Shown here in pieces: positions 52,464 through 64,000 of a DNA stretch of 64,000 nucleotides. The position numbers and the translations under genes were made by a program. The stretch is taken from positions 14,485,264 through 14,549,263 of the forward strand of contig NC_092583.1 of the NCBI RefSeq assembly GCF_037975245.1, written 5' to 3'. This DNA comes from Apostichopus japonicus. Lineage: Eukaryota; Echinodermata; Holothuroidea; Aspidochirotida; Stichopodidae. The first letter of the stretch is position 1. Each line of letters begins with the position of its first letter. The notes beneath the pieces are model-generated. The model was not told the DNA's origin. It ran no database searches and saw only the letters and a program-made list of their open reading frames with translations.

Positions 52464-55400
52464 CGAGACCCTCTTTATAAAGTTAGGACCTGTAAATGGG
52501 AAACAAGAATTACTGTACTTTGAAGAAAAACAATCGACTTGAAGATACAAAAGATGACATTGAATACGTTTGATATTATTTTATGTCTTTTCGCATACTG
52601 ATTATGTTTCAAACCGCCACATCTCTTAACATATTAGATATATACTTCTTTCTTAAAATTGAAATAAAATCATTCTACTCATCACCAGCCGCCTTCATAA
52701 CCAAAAAGTAGAAACAAAAATGTTAACGGTGGAAACAATTTTTTTTCTTTGCAAAAAGGAAGAATGCTGTATATATATTTTATGTAGGCTTTCCTTCCAT
52801 GCTTCCACCGTCGAAAAAAGAGAAAAAAAAAACAATGAATGAAATTTTATTTGACAATTCATGTACATGATCGGTTATACGGATATTTTCTGCTAGCTTG
52901 ATAAACATAAGGACCTAATTAGTATTATGCTGTATAGTTGCTTTCCAGTTACAAATTGTACACCGATTTATTTTAATTCAATAGACTAGACACTATATAC
53001 TACATGTTATTGTTATTATTGTTGTTATTATTTTTTATGTACCTCCACAGATTTAACAAAAAGTGTTACACTTTTTTTGTTTTTAATGTGTCAGTTTAAT
53101 TTTTTAATACTAATCTACCTTACAGTAAAACTAATGCTTTAACTACTGAATAATCAGATCAGGTTATTGCTAGCTGCATGCATGCATGTGTTAAGATTTA
53201 AAGAAAATGATGCAAGTGCAGAAATGAAATGAAACTCAACGGTGATGACTTTGCTAACTGGGATTGCATGAATATTGTATGTAACTATAACACGATTAAA
53301 GGTTACGTGATACACAGCTGTTCGTTCGTGTTACTCTTCTCTTAGAATGTTTTCGAGATGGACCAGCAAGATGGTACAAAATATCATCTACATGCCTCCT
53401 GATACAGAATAATGGCTAGATCTCCATAGAGATACAGAAAATTAGTAGGTTTAATTCAAATAAACTAGCATAGACAATCAGATAATTTTATACAAAATTT
53501 GGCTATTCAGGGGCATGACCACACAAGGATATATATGGATATATAATACATCCATATATATATATATGGATACCTTTGGATATACATATACCGTTCAATA
53601 CCAATTTGTTTACTTTATATACCTTGTTTAGTATCAGCATTCAACTACTGGGTCTCACATCATTTTAAACTAGAAATGAAATAAATCCAGAAATGCTCCC
53701 AAAATTCCTCGAATTTCAGGAAACTCTAGGGAACAAAAGAACTGGTCTCACCCACACTAATAAATATTAATATGTATTATATAATAAAAATAAGAAAAAG
53801 GAATAGTACTTTTCATAGTTAAAAAAACATAAGTGTTACAACTTTATGTAGCAATTATATTCATGACAGGAACTAAACCTACATCATCATTATTATTATC
53901 AATAACCCTTATTACTGAATCGGATAGATAACGTGAAGATCACATTTTTAGTATAATATAACTAGTACACATTATGAACAGCAAAATAGTAACACTTTTT
54001 AGTACATTTTGATATTATTATGTCGCAGAGATAGTAGTAGTCACGTTGGTAGTATGAACTATGTATTTTAAGCTCCTGATACGGTAAGCACACATAACGA
54101 TTCCACATCATACAAATAGAGTACAAATTCATATATGTATACAGAGAAGAGTTGGAGACGTTGTGCACAAGGAATAATATAGATAAATTGAATACCAGCA
54201 AAACATCTTATGCTCTTAAGGTGTAGCCATGTTAAGAAGAGAAAATAGCAGAATCCTCTTCCCCCTCTCCCCCCCCCCCCTCCCTTTCCTTGTTCGTTTC
54301 CCTAGAAGCATAAACAGAAGTGTGAAATTAAATATCTTTTAACTAAGGCCATAATTTATGACTGAAAACTTTGAATGTATGAATTTTATTAGGAATAATG
54401 AACATCATGAATATAAAACATTCCAATAAAATTTCACAACTATTTAAATAGACAATATTGCACAGATAACGTCACACTAACTCACCGCCACTAGGTTCGT
54501 CCAGCCAGTGAAAGGTTCGGATTTATATTAGCACAGTAGATAGATAGGCTCTGGTTGCAAGGGCTGAATAAGTTGAATTCAAGTCCAGGTTATAAATAAT
54601 TATACAAACTCAATTATCAGGCACCCCCCAATTACACACTTGTGACCACCACTCTCAATGCCATCTGTTCCTGCCCCCCTTCCAGCCCCCCCCCCCCTTC
54701 CAGCTTATCACATTCCACAAGATTGGGTAACTGCCTCGTTGCTATGGCACCAACTAGTGAAGGTGAATATTACAATTGCAAATTAAAATAGGAAATTATG
54801 AAAACCATGTTGTCTGATGGTTTCTGGACAGGATATTGACCTGATTTTGGACTTGCATACTGTCACCATTTTGACCTTATCTGCTTGATACCCAACAATA
54901 AATGGAGGCTTGTGTGTGTAGTGCCACAGTGATGTCACAGATCTTCATGAAAATCAAACTTTGCAATAAAATTGTTAGATCTTCTCAGATAAAAGGTCAG
55001 GTCAATGGTTCTATCTCAATAAAAACTACCAGAGATGAATAAAACTTTCCCTCATCAAATCTCCTAAGGGCCAATAAACACACACACACACACAGTGTCA
55101 CAGCTGGAGGAAAACTGTTTTGAATTTCAGCCCCAGAATTGGTCTGATGTGACATTTCATCCCATTTCAAACCTTCTGTCTGTCTGTCTTACATGAGGTG
55201 AAAATATTGGCTACTGAAAACATTGAGACCGCAGCTACCATTAATTATACAATTTAAGCAGTCCTAATACTGAAGAGTAACTTTCAAGTTTGCATAATGC
55301 ATGTTCACATCGAAATGTTTATCCATATAAATAGACAAAAAAAAATGATAATTTGAATAGAAGTAACAAAGATTGTAGATAATAGAAAATATTTCTCTTA

Positions 55401-57960
55401 GAAGTGTGTTTGCCAGAAACACATTGAAAAAATTTGACTCTTTTAAAATGAAGTGAAAACAACTGAAATGAGAGCGGAAAACAAAATTCGACGGGAAAGT
55501 TAAAAAGCCGAAAGAAAATATGAGGTGCTTTTGGAAAAATCATTGCACTACTGCATCCGAAAGTGCCTGTGAAGGCTATGAATATTTATGAGGCCTCTGA
55601 CAGTTATGAATTTTAACTATGAGTTGGTTTGAAATATTCAAACAACCGATTGTGGTGAATGATGGATGACGGCAACCTGCTCTCATTAAGACAGAAACAT
55701 GAATGACATCATTCCTGTCGCTATCGACTACAGAAGTTAAAGGTCATTGTGATTGCCACAAAATATGCTAGAAGGTCGAACAATGGTCACCCATTTTCAC
55801 TCTTTTATGCAATTTGTCACCTTTGGCAACAATGGGATATTTCATTCTCTAATTTTATTAATTCCTCAATTTCAGGGAATAATTTGATGATTCTGAAATT
55901 TTGAATCCTTTAAGTGCCTTTCGGGATTTTAAAATATGGAGACAGTACTGAAGACCTTTGAAAAAACTCAAGACCTTTGTTTACCTCAAGACCTTTTGAA
56001 AAGAATGATATTCACAGATGACAGGATAGAAACAATGTAGGATATGGTATCATTTATCAGCAGGGACAGTAATAACTCTATGAGGTATAAAAGAAGTGTC
56101 TATTTTGGCCAAAGAAAAGAGCAAATAAAATATATATATCATAACTACAAACTCAAGTGAGAAGTAAAAGGCACTCAGTAAAGTTTCCGTTCTAACTACT
56201 ACGTAGAAGAATAGTGACGCTAAATGACCTCATCTTCAAGTAATATCTGGTTTTGGAATACTGCCATCACTAAAGACATTACCACTCATCAACAAGTGAT
56301 CTATTTTGGGATACTGCCATCTATAGTAGTTTACTTCCATTTACATATCCCACAATGCATCTGGCTAAGATGGCTTCATATGCTTTCATATATGGTTACC
56401 ACAATTTGATAGACATATTTTCTTACAAAATTTGTGTATGGACCTTTGACCTAGACTGAGAAACACCTCGCACCAATTACTATTTCTTGAACAAGACGCT
56501 GTTTCCTTTATGATGCACTTGTAATGAGTCTGTTAACGAGGCTGAAAACACTAAACTGCTTAAAAGAAATTCAATGAGCCTGCAATGAATCTTATTCTTT
56601 AATCAAGGATTACTCCCATGTTTTAAAATGTAGGTATAAAAAAAAACCATCCTTGCCTTTCAAACCAGTCTACCGTGTTTTACACTCGTATTTTGTTAAA
56701 AGAAACAAAATGAAGAAAAAGAGATAGAGAGAAGAAAAGTCGCTGAAGAATTGCAAAATTCCGATCAAGTCTGATGCTACCACTAGGTAGCAATGCACAT
56801 ATTCTAACAATGTATATATAGCACTTATGAAGGCATGAGTAATAATGTTATAATCAGGACACACTTTTACCACATAACTTTATACATGAATGTATGAATA
56901 TATTATATTATACAGAGCCAAACCCCCAGAATTCACTGCTGCAATTATTTTGTCATGTTACAATATGCAGGTGATAATCATAATTTAAAATAAAAAATCA
57001 CTGCAATTCATATATATCTTGTTTGGTTGTGAACCCAAGGATAAAAATCAACTAAAATGTTGTGTGTGTACATTTATCTTGTTTTTTTTGATGTTTTTTT
57101 GTGTTTTTCTTTTCTTTGTTTTTGTCTTTCTTTTTAATAATATTTCTCACTTTTTCTTGTACTTTTAAACAACAATTGAGCAAATTGAAATATTTTTAGT
57201 TTCATATGAGTTCCAACAGGAAAGAAGACCATGGATGTTTATAAGCAGTACTGAAGTACAAAATATCAAAAAGAAAAATAACTGGATTATTCACTGGAGT
57301 CCTAAAGTACAGTCTTGGTAGGGATTTAATAGTAGTAGTAAATATAAACGGATTCCCCTCCCTCGAATCCCTCCACTACAAAATCTAAGTCGAGGGCCTG
57401 CTGAGGTTAATAAACGTATCCGCAAAGCCTACACAACTTGGGAGGGTGATGCACTCTCACAAAATTGTATTTTGCACAAAAATTTGGAATAACATTTGAT
57501 TTCCTACAAACACATAACAAAGTAAAGTACCATGTTATGTTTAGAATCATAAATCAATAGCAACTATTCCTTTAAATAATTTGTCCCCTCCTGTCTCCAG
57601 CCATTACGGACCAAATAATGACCTTCAAAATTGTTGTTTATACTTACTACGTGTATCAATCCTGCTTAGCTTTTCTTCTCATCGCCTCCCTTATACTCCT
57701 CGCCTCACCGATACTCCATTACAACTTGATCCACTCTGCCCATGGAGCCGATTTAGAAATGGCGTTAATCTCTCTCGTAAGTGTATATATTTAAACCTCA
57801 AGCTTATTTAAGACTAACTTCTCTTAACATTGTACAAAAACATATTGTGTAGAACGAATACATTGCCTCCACCAATACACAATAGATAACTACAACCACA
57901 ATGGACAAAGAAACATGCAAGGATTTGACTGCCAGGTATACTCAAATTATCCCTGGTTTT
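52464..57960. other. AT-rich region, no gene recognised
   Basis: No convincing exon on either strand. It has low-complexity T-rich stretches (about 57080-57140), a C-run at 54268-54280 and another at about 54684-54697, a (CA) tract at 55078-55095 and ATATGGATATA inverted repeats at about 53525-53600. Part may be the 3' UTR of the calcium channel gene, which reads leftward from 59691; AATAAA-type signals on the minus strand occur, for example, at about 55854 and 54385. Confidence 0.45.
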
Positions 57961-57964
57961 GAGC

Positions 57965-58935
57965 TTAACCACAATGTGTAGTGGAGTTTATAACCATACT
58001 ATGCAATTAGCAGTGTGTCGCATAACCACAATGTGGAGTATGGAACTTTACCGCACCATGTAGTGTGGCATGTAACCACAAGGTGCACTATGATATGCAA
58101 CCACACTATACATTAGAAAACATAACCACAATGTAGAGTATGGAACTTCACCACACCATGTAGTGTGGCATGTAACCACAAGGTGCACTATGATATGCAA
58201 CCACACTATACATTAGGATACATAACAACTATGTATTATATGGAACTTCACTGCACCATGTAGTGTGGCATGTAACCACAAGGTGCTCTATGATATGCAA
58301 CCACACTATACATTAGGATACATAACCACTATGTACAGTATGGAACTTCACCGCACTATGTAGTGTGGCATGTAACCACAAGGTGCACTATGATATGCAA
58401 CCACACTATACATTAGGATACATAACCACTATGTACAGTATGGTACTTCACCGCACTATGTAGTGTGGCATGTAACCACAAGGTGCACTATGATATGCAA
58501 CCACACTATACATTAGGATACATAACCACTATGTACAGTATGGAACTTCACCGCACTATGTAGTGTGGCATGTAACCACAAGGTGCACTATGATATGCAA
58601 CCACACTATACATTAGGATACATAACCACTATGTACAGTATGGAACTTCACCGCACCATGTAGTGTGGCATGTAACCACAAGGTGCACTATGGTATGCAA
58701 CCACACTATACATTAGGATACAAAACCACAATGTATTATATGGAACTTCACCGCACCATGTAGTGTGGCATGTAACCACAAGGTGCACTATGATATGCAA
58801 CCACACTATACATTAGGATACATAACCACTATGTACAGTATGGAACTTCACCGCACTATGTAGTGTGGCATGTAACCACAAGGTGCACTATGATATGCAA
58901 CCACACTGCAGTATGGGATACATAACTACAATGTG
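57965..58935. repeat. 100-bp tandem satellite (about 10 units)
   Basis: The period is exactly 100 bp over much of the array (for example the unit starting CATAACCACTATGTACAGTA at 58321 and 58421). Units contain several ACCACA/TGTGGT short inverted words. Flanking units are diverged. It lies 3' of the calcium channel beta coding region. Confidence 0.93.
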
Positions 58936-59690
58936 CAGTATGTTTTACATACCTGCAGTGTGGAGAATGGCACATACCCAGCCTCTGCAGAATGGTACAT
59001 AACCACACCAAACATAGCCGCTGTGTGCCGTGTGGCACATCAAATGCACTGTAATCAAAATTATGGCGAGTCAATATCTGCTATTTATCAAAGATTTACA
59101 CCAACCTCCTGATTTCCATTATTTTGTACAGCATAACAACATTACTGCTCATGAATATTATTCCATCAGGAGTTGCTCATTTATGTGCACATTTGAGAAA
59201 AGCAGATTCAATTTTCCACATCACAAAGACTATAAAATAATGGTGAAAGCATCAAATTTCATGACAGGAGCACAAACAGTGACAAGTTAGCAGTGGAGAT
59301 AATAATCCACATCATATTTTACCAAGAACCAGCTTGTTATAAAGCATTCGTTTTTTAAGAACTGTTCACAATTTTCTCTATTTTACTTTACTCTTTGTCC
59401 TTTATCGATTTAAACTTTCTTCACATTTTAGCAAGACACTGCTGTATCCTTCCATCAACAAACCGTAGAACTGAAGGAAACGGACACTGGTCGGTCAGGC
59501 CTCCCTCCGCCGAAGCTAAAAGAATTCCACTTAAGCAGACTGGTTAGTTGTCATCTGTGAAAGTAGGCATGAAAATGGTAGGAAGCACAACTTCCATCAG
59601 TCACCCCCAAACAGACCAGAACTGGAAGAGTAAAGTTCCTCAGCAGTGACCCCTCAAGATGATATCCAAACAGAAAACAGGGTACCTCTC

Positions 59691-62600
59691 TCATGGCCTC
59701 CTGGGTCCTCGTGGAGATGGGGGCATTTCACGTCGGGCACGCTCCCTCCCTTCCGGTGGGTAATGAGAGTATTGATCGTGATACGGAGAAGCCCTCTGCT
59801 GCCTCTCGTACATGTCTTCCAGTTCGATGTCCGGTTCCCGGCCTCTACCTCTGTGACCCTGACCCTGGGCGGCGTACCGGCCTCGGTCCCCACCGTCAGG
59901 GTAGTGGTCAAAATATTCATTTTCATACCTAACAGCGTCCCTCTCTACATACTGTTTATCCCGACCATTGTAATTACGCTCAACGTCACGAGTCCTTTCT
60001 CTTGCATACTTTTTTTGCTGATCAAAGTGAGCGTCATACTCCCTATCCCTACGCTGCCCTCGTTCCGTTTCTCGGTACTCCCGTTGCCGTCTGGGTTCCG
60101 AGGAGATGACTTTCTTCTCGAATCGGTCCTCCTGGTAGTCCCCGCTCCTGTATCCGCTCTCCTCGTAGTAGTCGTTCTGTTCGTGGTTCTCCCGGTCACC
60201 TATATTACCGTCGTGGTCGTCTCGGGACCGGCTGCCGTGCTTCTCTGACTTGTGCCCGACGCGGGCCATCAAATTGTGCATCGGGGAGGAGGAAGAATGA
60301 GAGACATTGTTGACAGGGGGGATCGGAGCAGCTGGAGGAGAGACCGTTTCTGGTCCGTGGGTCGCCCGCCAGTAAGCTTCTAAGTATTCTGCTATATGTT
60401 CACAGGCATCTTCTAGTTGATTCTCGTCTAATATAACATCAAACAGCTCCTGAAAAACAAAACAAGCGGTTTAGTTTTTTGATGACGTTGCAATCCAACA
60501 TTAACTGGGAACCAATAATCTAATATCTTGTACCCTGGGGTGTTGTAGTGACCACTTCTTTAAAGCAGGGTGTTCCCAATTAACTTTATACAAGGACCAG
60601 GAAAGATACATTGGTTGGAGCAAAGGGCCAGACAGAACCAAATCTAACTGTATCTAGATTGAGCAATGTACAGGGTTGGTGAAGCCTAAGGGCCCACCTA
60701 CATGGTTATTGGAAGTGGATTGTGGGCTGAATTGTTTGTTTATACAGATATGAATGCAGGCCGCCGCATTAGACCGACAGGCCACCTTTTGACAACCTTT
60801 CTCAGTACACAATTTCTACCAGCATGTATACTCATCTTGCTGTACGCAAGTAGAAACAAAGCACTCCTTTGTTGCCCATAGAACAAGTAAAAAGTCTTTA
60901 ATTAGTTTAATTTGCTTTGATCCCAATAAAATGACCAGAACAAGTATACCTTCATGTAAGGCAGGCTGGGCTCAGTTACATCTCATGTGAAAGTTTTGTA
61001 TCACTAGTCTACAGTCTTGTTCACATTTGAGATTACTGAAGGGTGTGGGGGGGGGGGGATCTGATACAAGTTCCATATAGCTACCACAATTCTTGAAACA
61101 TATTTACCAGAATTTGAGTACTTACCGCTGGGCACTGGGCCAATTTATCTGAGGCTACAAGTTGCACATTCATGTTACGACTTTGAGATTTCGATCTGGA
61201 TTTAATTAACCTCTGTAAAACCTAAAGAGAGAAGAGAATAAAAGGAAATAATGCCAAACTGATAAAAAAAAACAATTCAACTAGAAGAGATTCATGGTTA
61301 GGTCAGGCGTTCAAGACAAGAGGGTGAATAAAAGGCCTGGGAGAAATATTGTTTAACTACATCTTATTAAGATTAAATAGGAGCCTACCCACACAACAGA
61401 GGAAGAAGCAAAGTTTCTTATCATGCAAGCTATTTCATTTATGGTTCAAGTGGGATATTACGTAAATTCACCAGATTGGATCAAGCCAAATCCACCAGAG
61501 ACAACCAGTCAAACCTCTAGCTTGGTAGCTAAACCATTTACGGTTTGAGTGAGATGTTTAGGTTAAGTAGATCAGATTGGATCAGACCAGATTAAACACG
61601 GACATGCAGTAAAACCTTGAGCTTGGTAGCAAAACCATTTACGGTTTGAGTGAGATGTTTAGTTTAGGCAGATCAGATTGGATCAGATCAGAACAACCAC
61701 AGTAATGCAGTAAAACCTCTAGCTTGGTAGCTACGCCATTTATGGTTTGAGTGAGATGTTTAGGATACTTAGATCAGATTGGATCAGACCAGATCAACCA
61801 GAGACAAGCAGTAAAACCTCTTGCTTGGTAGCTAAACCATTTACGGTTTGAGTGAGATGTTTAGGATAAGTAGATCAGATTGGATCAGACCAGAGGCAAG
61901 CAGTAAAACCTCTTGCTTGGTCGCTAAACCATTTACGGTTTGAGTGAGATGTTTAGGATAAGTAGATCAGATTGGATCAGACCAGATCAACCAGAGACAA
62001 GCAGAAAAACCTCTAGCTTGGCAGCTAAACTATTTATGGTTTGAGTGAGATGTTTAGGATAAGTAGATCAGATTGGATCAGACCAGATCAACCAGAGACA
62101 AGCAGTAAAACCTCAAGCTTGGTAGCTAAACCATTTACGGTTTGAGTGAGATGTTTAGGATAATTAGATCAGATCAGATCAACCAGAGACAAGCAGTAAA
62201 CCTCTAGCTTGGTAGCTAAACCATTTACGGTTTGAGTGAGATGTTTAGGATAAGTAGATCAGATTGGATCAGATCAGATCAACCAGAGACAAGCAGTAAA
62301 ACCTCAAGTTTGGTATCTAAACCATTTACAGTTTGAGTGAGATGTTTAGGATAAGTAGATCAGATTGGATCAGACCAGATCAACCAGAGACAAGCAGTAA
62401 AGCCTCTAGCTTGGTAGCTAAACCATTTATGGTTTGAGTGAGATGTTTAGGATACTTAGATCAGATTGGATCAGACCAGATCAACCAGAGACAAGCAGTA
62501 AAACCTCTTGCTTGGTAGCTAAACCATTTACGGTTTGAGTGAGATGTTTAGGATAAGTAGATCAGATTGGATCAGACCAGAGGCAAGCAGTAAAACCTCT

Positions 62601-63237
62601 TGCTTGGTCGCTAAACCATTTACGGTTTGAGTGAGATGTTTAGGACAAGTAGATCAGATTGGATCAGACCAGATCAACCAGAGACAAGCAGAAAAACCTC
62701 TAGCTTGGCAGCTAAACTATTTATGGTTTGAGTGAGATGTTTAGGATAAGTAGATCAGATTGGATCAGACCAGATCAACCAGAGACAAGTAGTAAAGCCT
62801 CTAACTTGGCAGCTAAACTATTTACGGTTTGAGTGAGATGTTTAGGATAAGTAGATCAGATTGGATCAGACCAGATCAACCAGAGACAAGCAATAAAGCC
62901 TCTTGCTTGGAAGCTAAACCATTTATGGTTTGAGTGAGATGTTTAGGATAAGTAGATCAGATTGGATCAGACCAGATCAACAGAGACATGTAGTAATACA
63001 TGTAAATCATCAGTGGCATAGCGAAGGAGAGCAACATATCAATGTATCACCTGATTCTGTTAACTGCTCAGTAAACAAGACTTACCTTTGGAGCTGAAAT
63101 TTTAAGATAAACTATAATAGGTGCGAGCGATGTCTTAGCTAGTTGGGCAGGGTGGTTGATAGTGTCGCAATCTAGGACAACAAGCTGCATGGAACGGGCC
63201 AACTCAAAGATGCGCTCAATTTCCGTCTGAACCTCAG
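59691..63237 (-). CDS. CACNB: Voltage-gated calcium channel beta subunit, last three coding exons (partial)
   Basis: Exons are 63237-63086, 61221-61126 and 60449-59691 (stop TGA at 59691-59693). The phases agree; 334 residues are present and the gene continues past the right edge. Beta subunits bind the alpha-interaction domain of Cav alpha-1 on the cytoplasmic side, aiding surface delivery and gating. The first exon reads [20 protein letters not shown], then [20 protein letters not shown], in the guanylate-kinase-like domain. The second reads [13 protein letters not shown] and [15 protein letters not shown]. The third begins [20 protein letters not shown] and [11 protein letters not shown], the end of the GK domain. 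These are near-diagnostic for the family. The remaining C-terminal tail, about 220 residues, is hydrophilic and very rich in Arg, Glu, Asp, Gly and Tyr, ending [10 protein letters not shown]; such tails vary between members. Which vertebrate beta it matches cannot be said. Confidence 0.94.
60450..61125 (-). other. Calcium channel beta intron
   Basis: The last intron, with a G-run at about 61046-61058. No other exon seen. Confidence 0.7.
61425..62990. repeat. 101-bp satellite in calcium channel beta intron (about 16 units)
   Basis: Units contain AGCTTGGTAGCTAAACC, ATTTACGGTTTGAGTGAG and AGATCAGATTGGATCAGACC. A shortened unit marked by ACCAGAGGCAAGCAG occurs at about 61889 and again at about 62576, and a GGATACTTAGATC variant at about 61763 and 62451, so a block of about seven units (about 687 bp) was duplicated as a whole. 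The first unit on the left is diverged. Confidence 0.93.
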
Positions 63238-64000
63238 CTGAAAAAACATAAAGATGAGATTATTGCTAATGTTACTTTTATAACGGCAGAATTTTCTGTC
63301 AATTTCTGGCTAGCAACAAGCAAATGTTGGCGTGGTAGAAAGATTCAACAATTATAATAATTGTATAAACTGCATCAACCAATCATAAAACTGTTTTTTC
63401 TTTGCTTTAGAAGAAAACAAGCTCTGCCTACAGATCAACAAACACTGGCCGATTGCAGAAGCACCATGTCAGCTTCATTGACATATTGGAAAATGGCCAT
63501 ATCTGACATCACCTGCATCAAATCCAAACTTTTTGTTTTTCTTTCATGCAATTTACCATTTCAATACAGTATAAACTTCTGTTTGACATTGTAACATTAT
63601 TCTACAAAGGTCTCCCCTGTTGATGTGATTCTTGGAGCATGAAAGAGCATACAAGAAGGAGATGATTGGAGATATCTATAGCTTTCAAGAATCACATGAG
63701 CTTTAAGAAAGCACACACTGCATTGATCACAACCAACAACCAACAGGGAACATATACTCTGCATTAATTCAACAGTATCGATTGTAAATTTCATGATTTA
63801 GGAATGACTGAGAAGATTGCTACAATTTCTTGTCATTTTCAAGGATTTTCAAGAAAACAAAAAACAATCAGATACTTAATATCATCTGTTAAAGTTATAA
63901 ATTGCTAACAGATGTGCTTGCGTTTCGGCTGGATGGTTTGATATTCCTGACACGAGAGGATGGGCTGTATCTATAGAGAGCCGGCCATGATGAAACATTT
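63238..64000 (-). other. Calcium channel beta intron running off the window
   Basis: No upstream GK-domain exon was found before the window ends. The sequence is AT-rich without recognisable repeats. Confidence 0.6.

Noticed and set aside
59646-60248. 200-residue plus-strand open frame
   Set aside because: It is antisense to the low-complexity charged tail of the calcium channel beta exon; the minus strand has the splice-consistent gene.

Overview
The window is animal nuclear DNA: AT-rich, intron-rich, with canonical GT/AG splice sites and dense non-autonomous DNA transposons, minisatellites and (TA)n tracts. The proteins (a UBE2F orthologue, a voltage-gated calcium channel beta subunit, and three secreted short-chain-collagen-C4-like proteins) and the repeat style fit a marine invertebrate, most likely a deuterostome such as an echinoderm. 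The species is inference only. No bacterial genes, CRISPR arrays, rRNA or tRNA genes were recognised.

Layout. (1) 0.3-6.6 kb, minus strand: a two-exon secreted C4-like gene whose 5.4-kb intron holds (TA)n tracts, a hAT-type element and a Penelope-like element (PLE) 3' fragment. (2) 7.0-8.5 kb: a 1.54-kb hAT-type non-autonomous element with exact 8-bp target-site duplications. (3) 11.5-19.1 kb, plus strand: UBE2F, the NEDD8-conjugating enzyme, complete over five coding exons (187 aa), with a roughly 38-bp minisatellite filling much of one intron. (4) 21.4-26.1 kb: a tandem block rich in nuclear-receptor-type half sites, then a long-inverted-repeat element with a hAT element nested in it. (5) 26.7-52.5 kb: a tandem segmental duplication. 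Each copy carries an intact minus-strand C4-like gene followed by matching non-coding sequence. The copies differ by transposon insertions (hAT-like, TTAA-type, CATAGGCGTACG-type) and by expansion of a 41-bp minisatellite (about 13 versus 34 units). (6) 52.5-59.7 kb: AT-rich, no recognised gene, with a 100-bp satellite. (7) 59.7-63.2 kb, minus strand: the last three coding exons of the calcium channel beta subunit, running off the right edge, with a 101-bp satellite in an intron.

The three C4-like genes share one design: a signal peptide plus a charged or coiled linker in exon 1, a phase-1 intron, and a C-terminal cysteine-rich domain in exon 2. Collagen Gly-X-Y repeats are absent. UBE2F and the calcium channel gene are single-copy housekeeping or neuronal genes not obviously linked to the C4-like cluster.

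The most unusual signal is a roughly 110-base motif found seven times, always on the plus strand, inside or beside the hAT-type elements. Several short helices are kept by compensatory base changes between lineages, including a hairpin capped by a GAAA tetraloop. This suggests a structured RNA, or structured single-stranded DNA, carried by these transposons.
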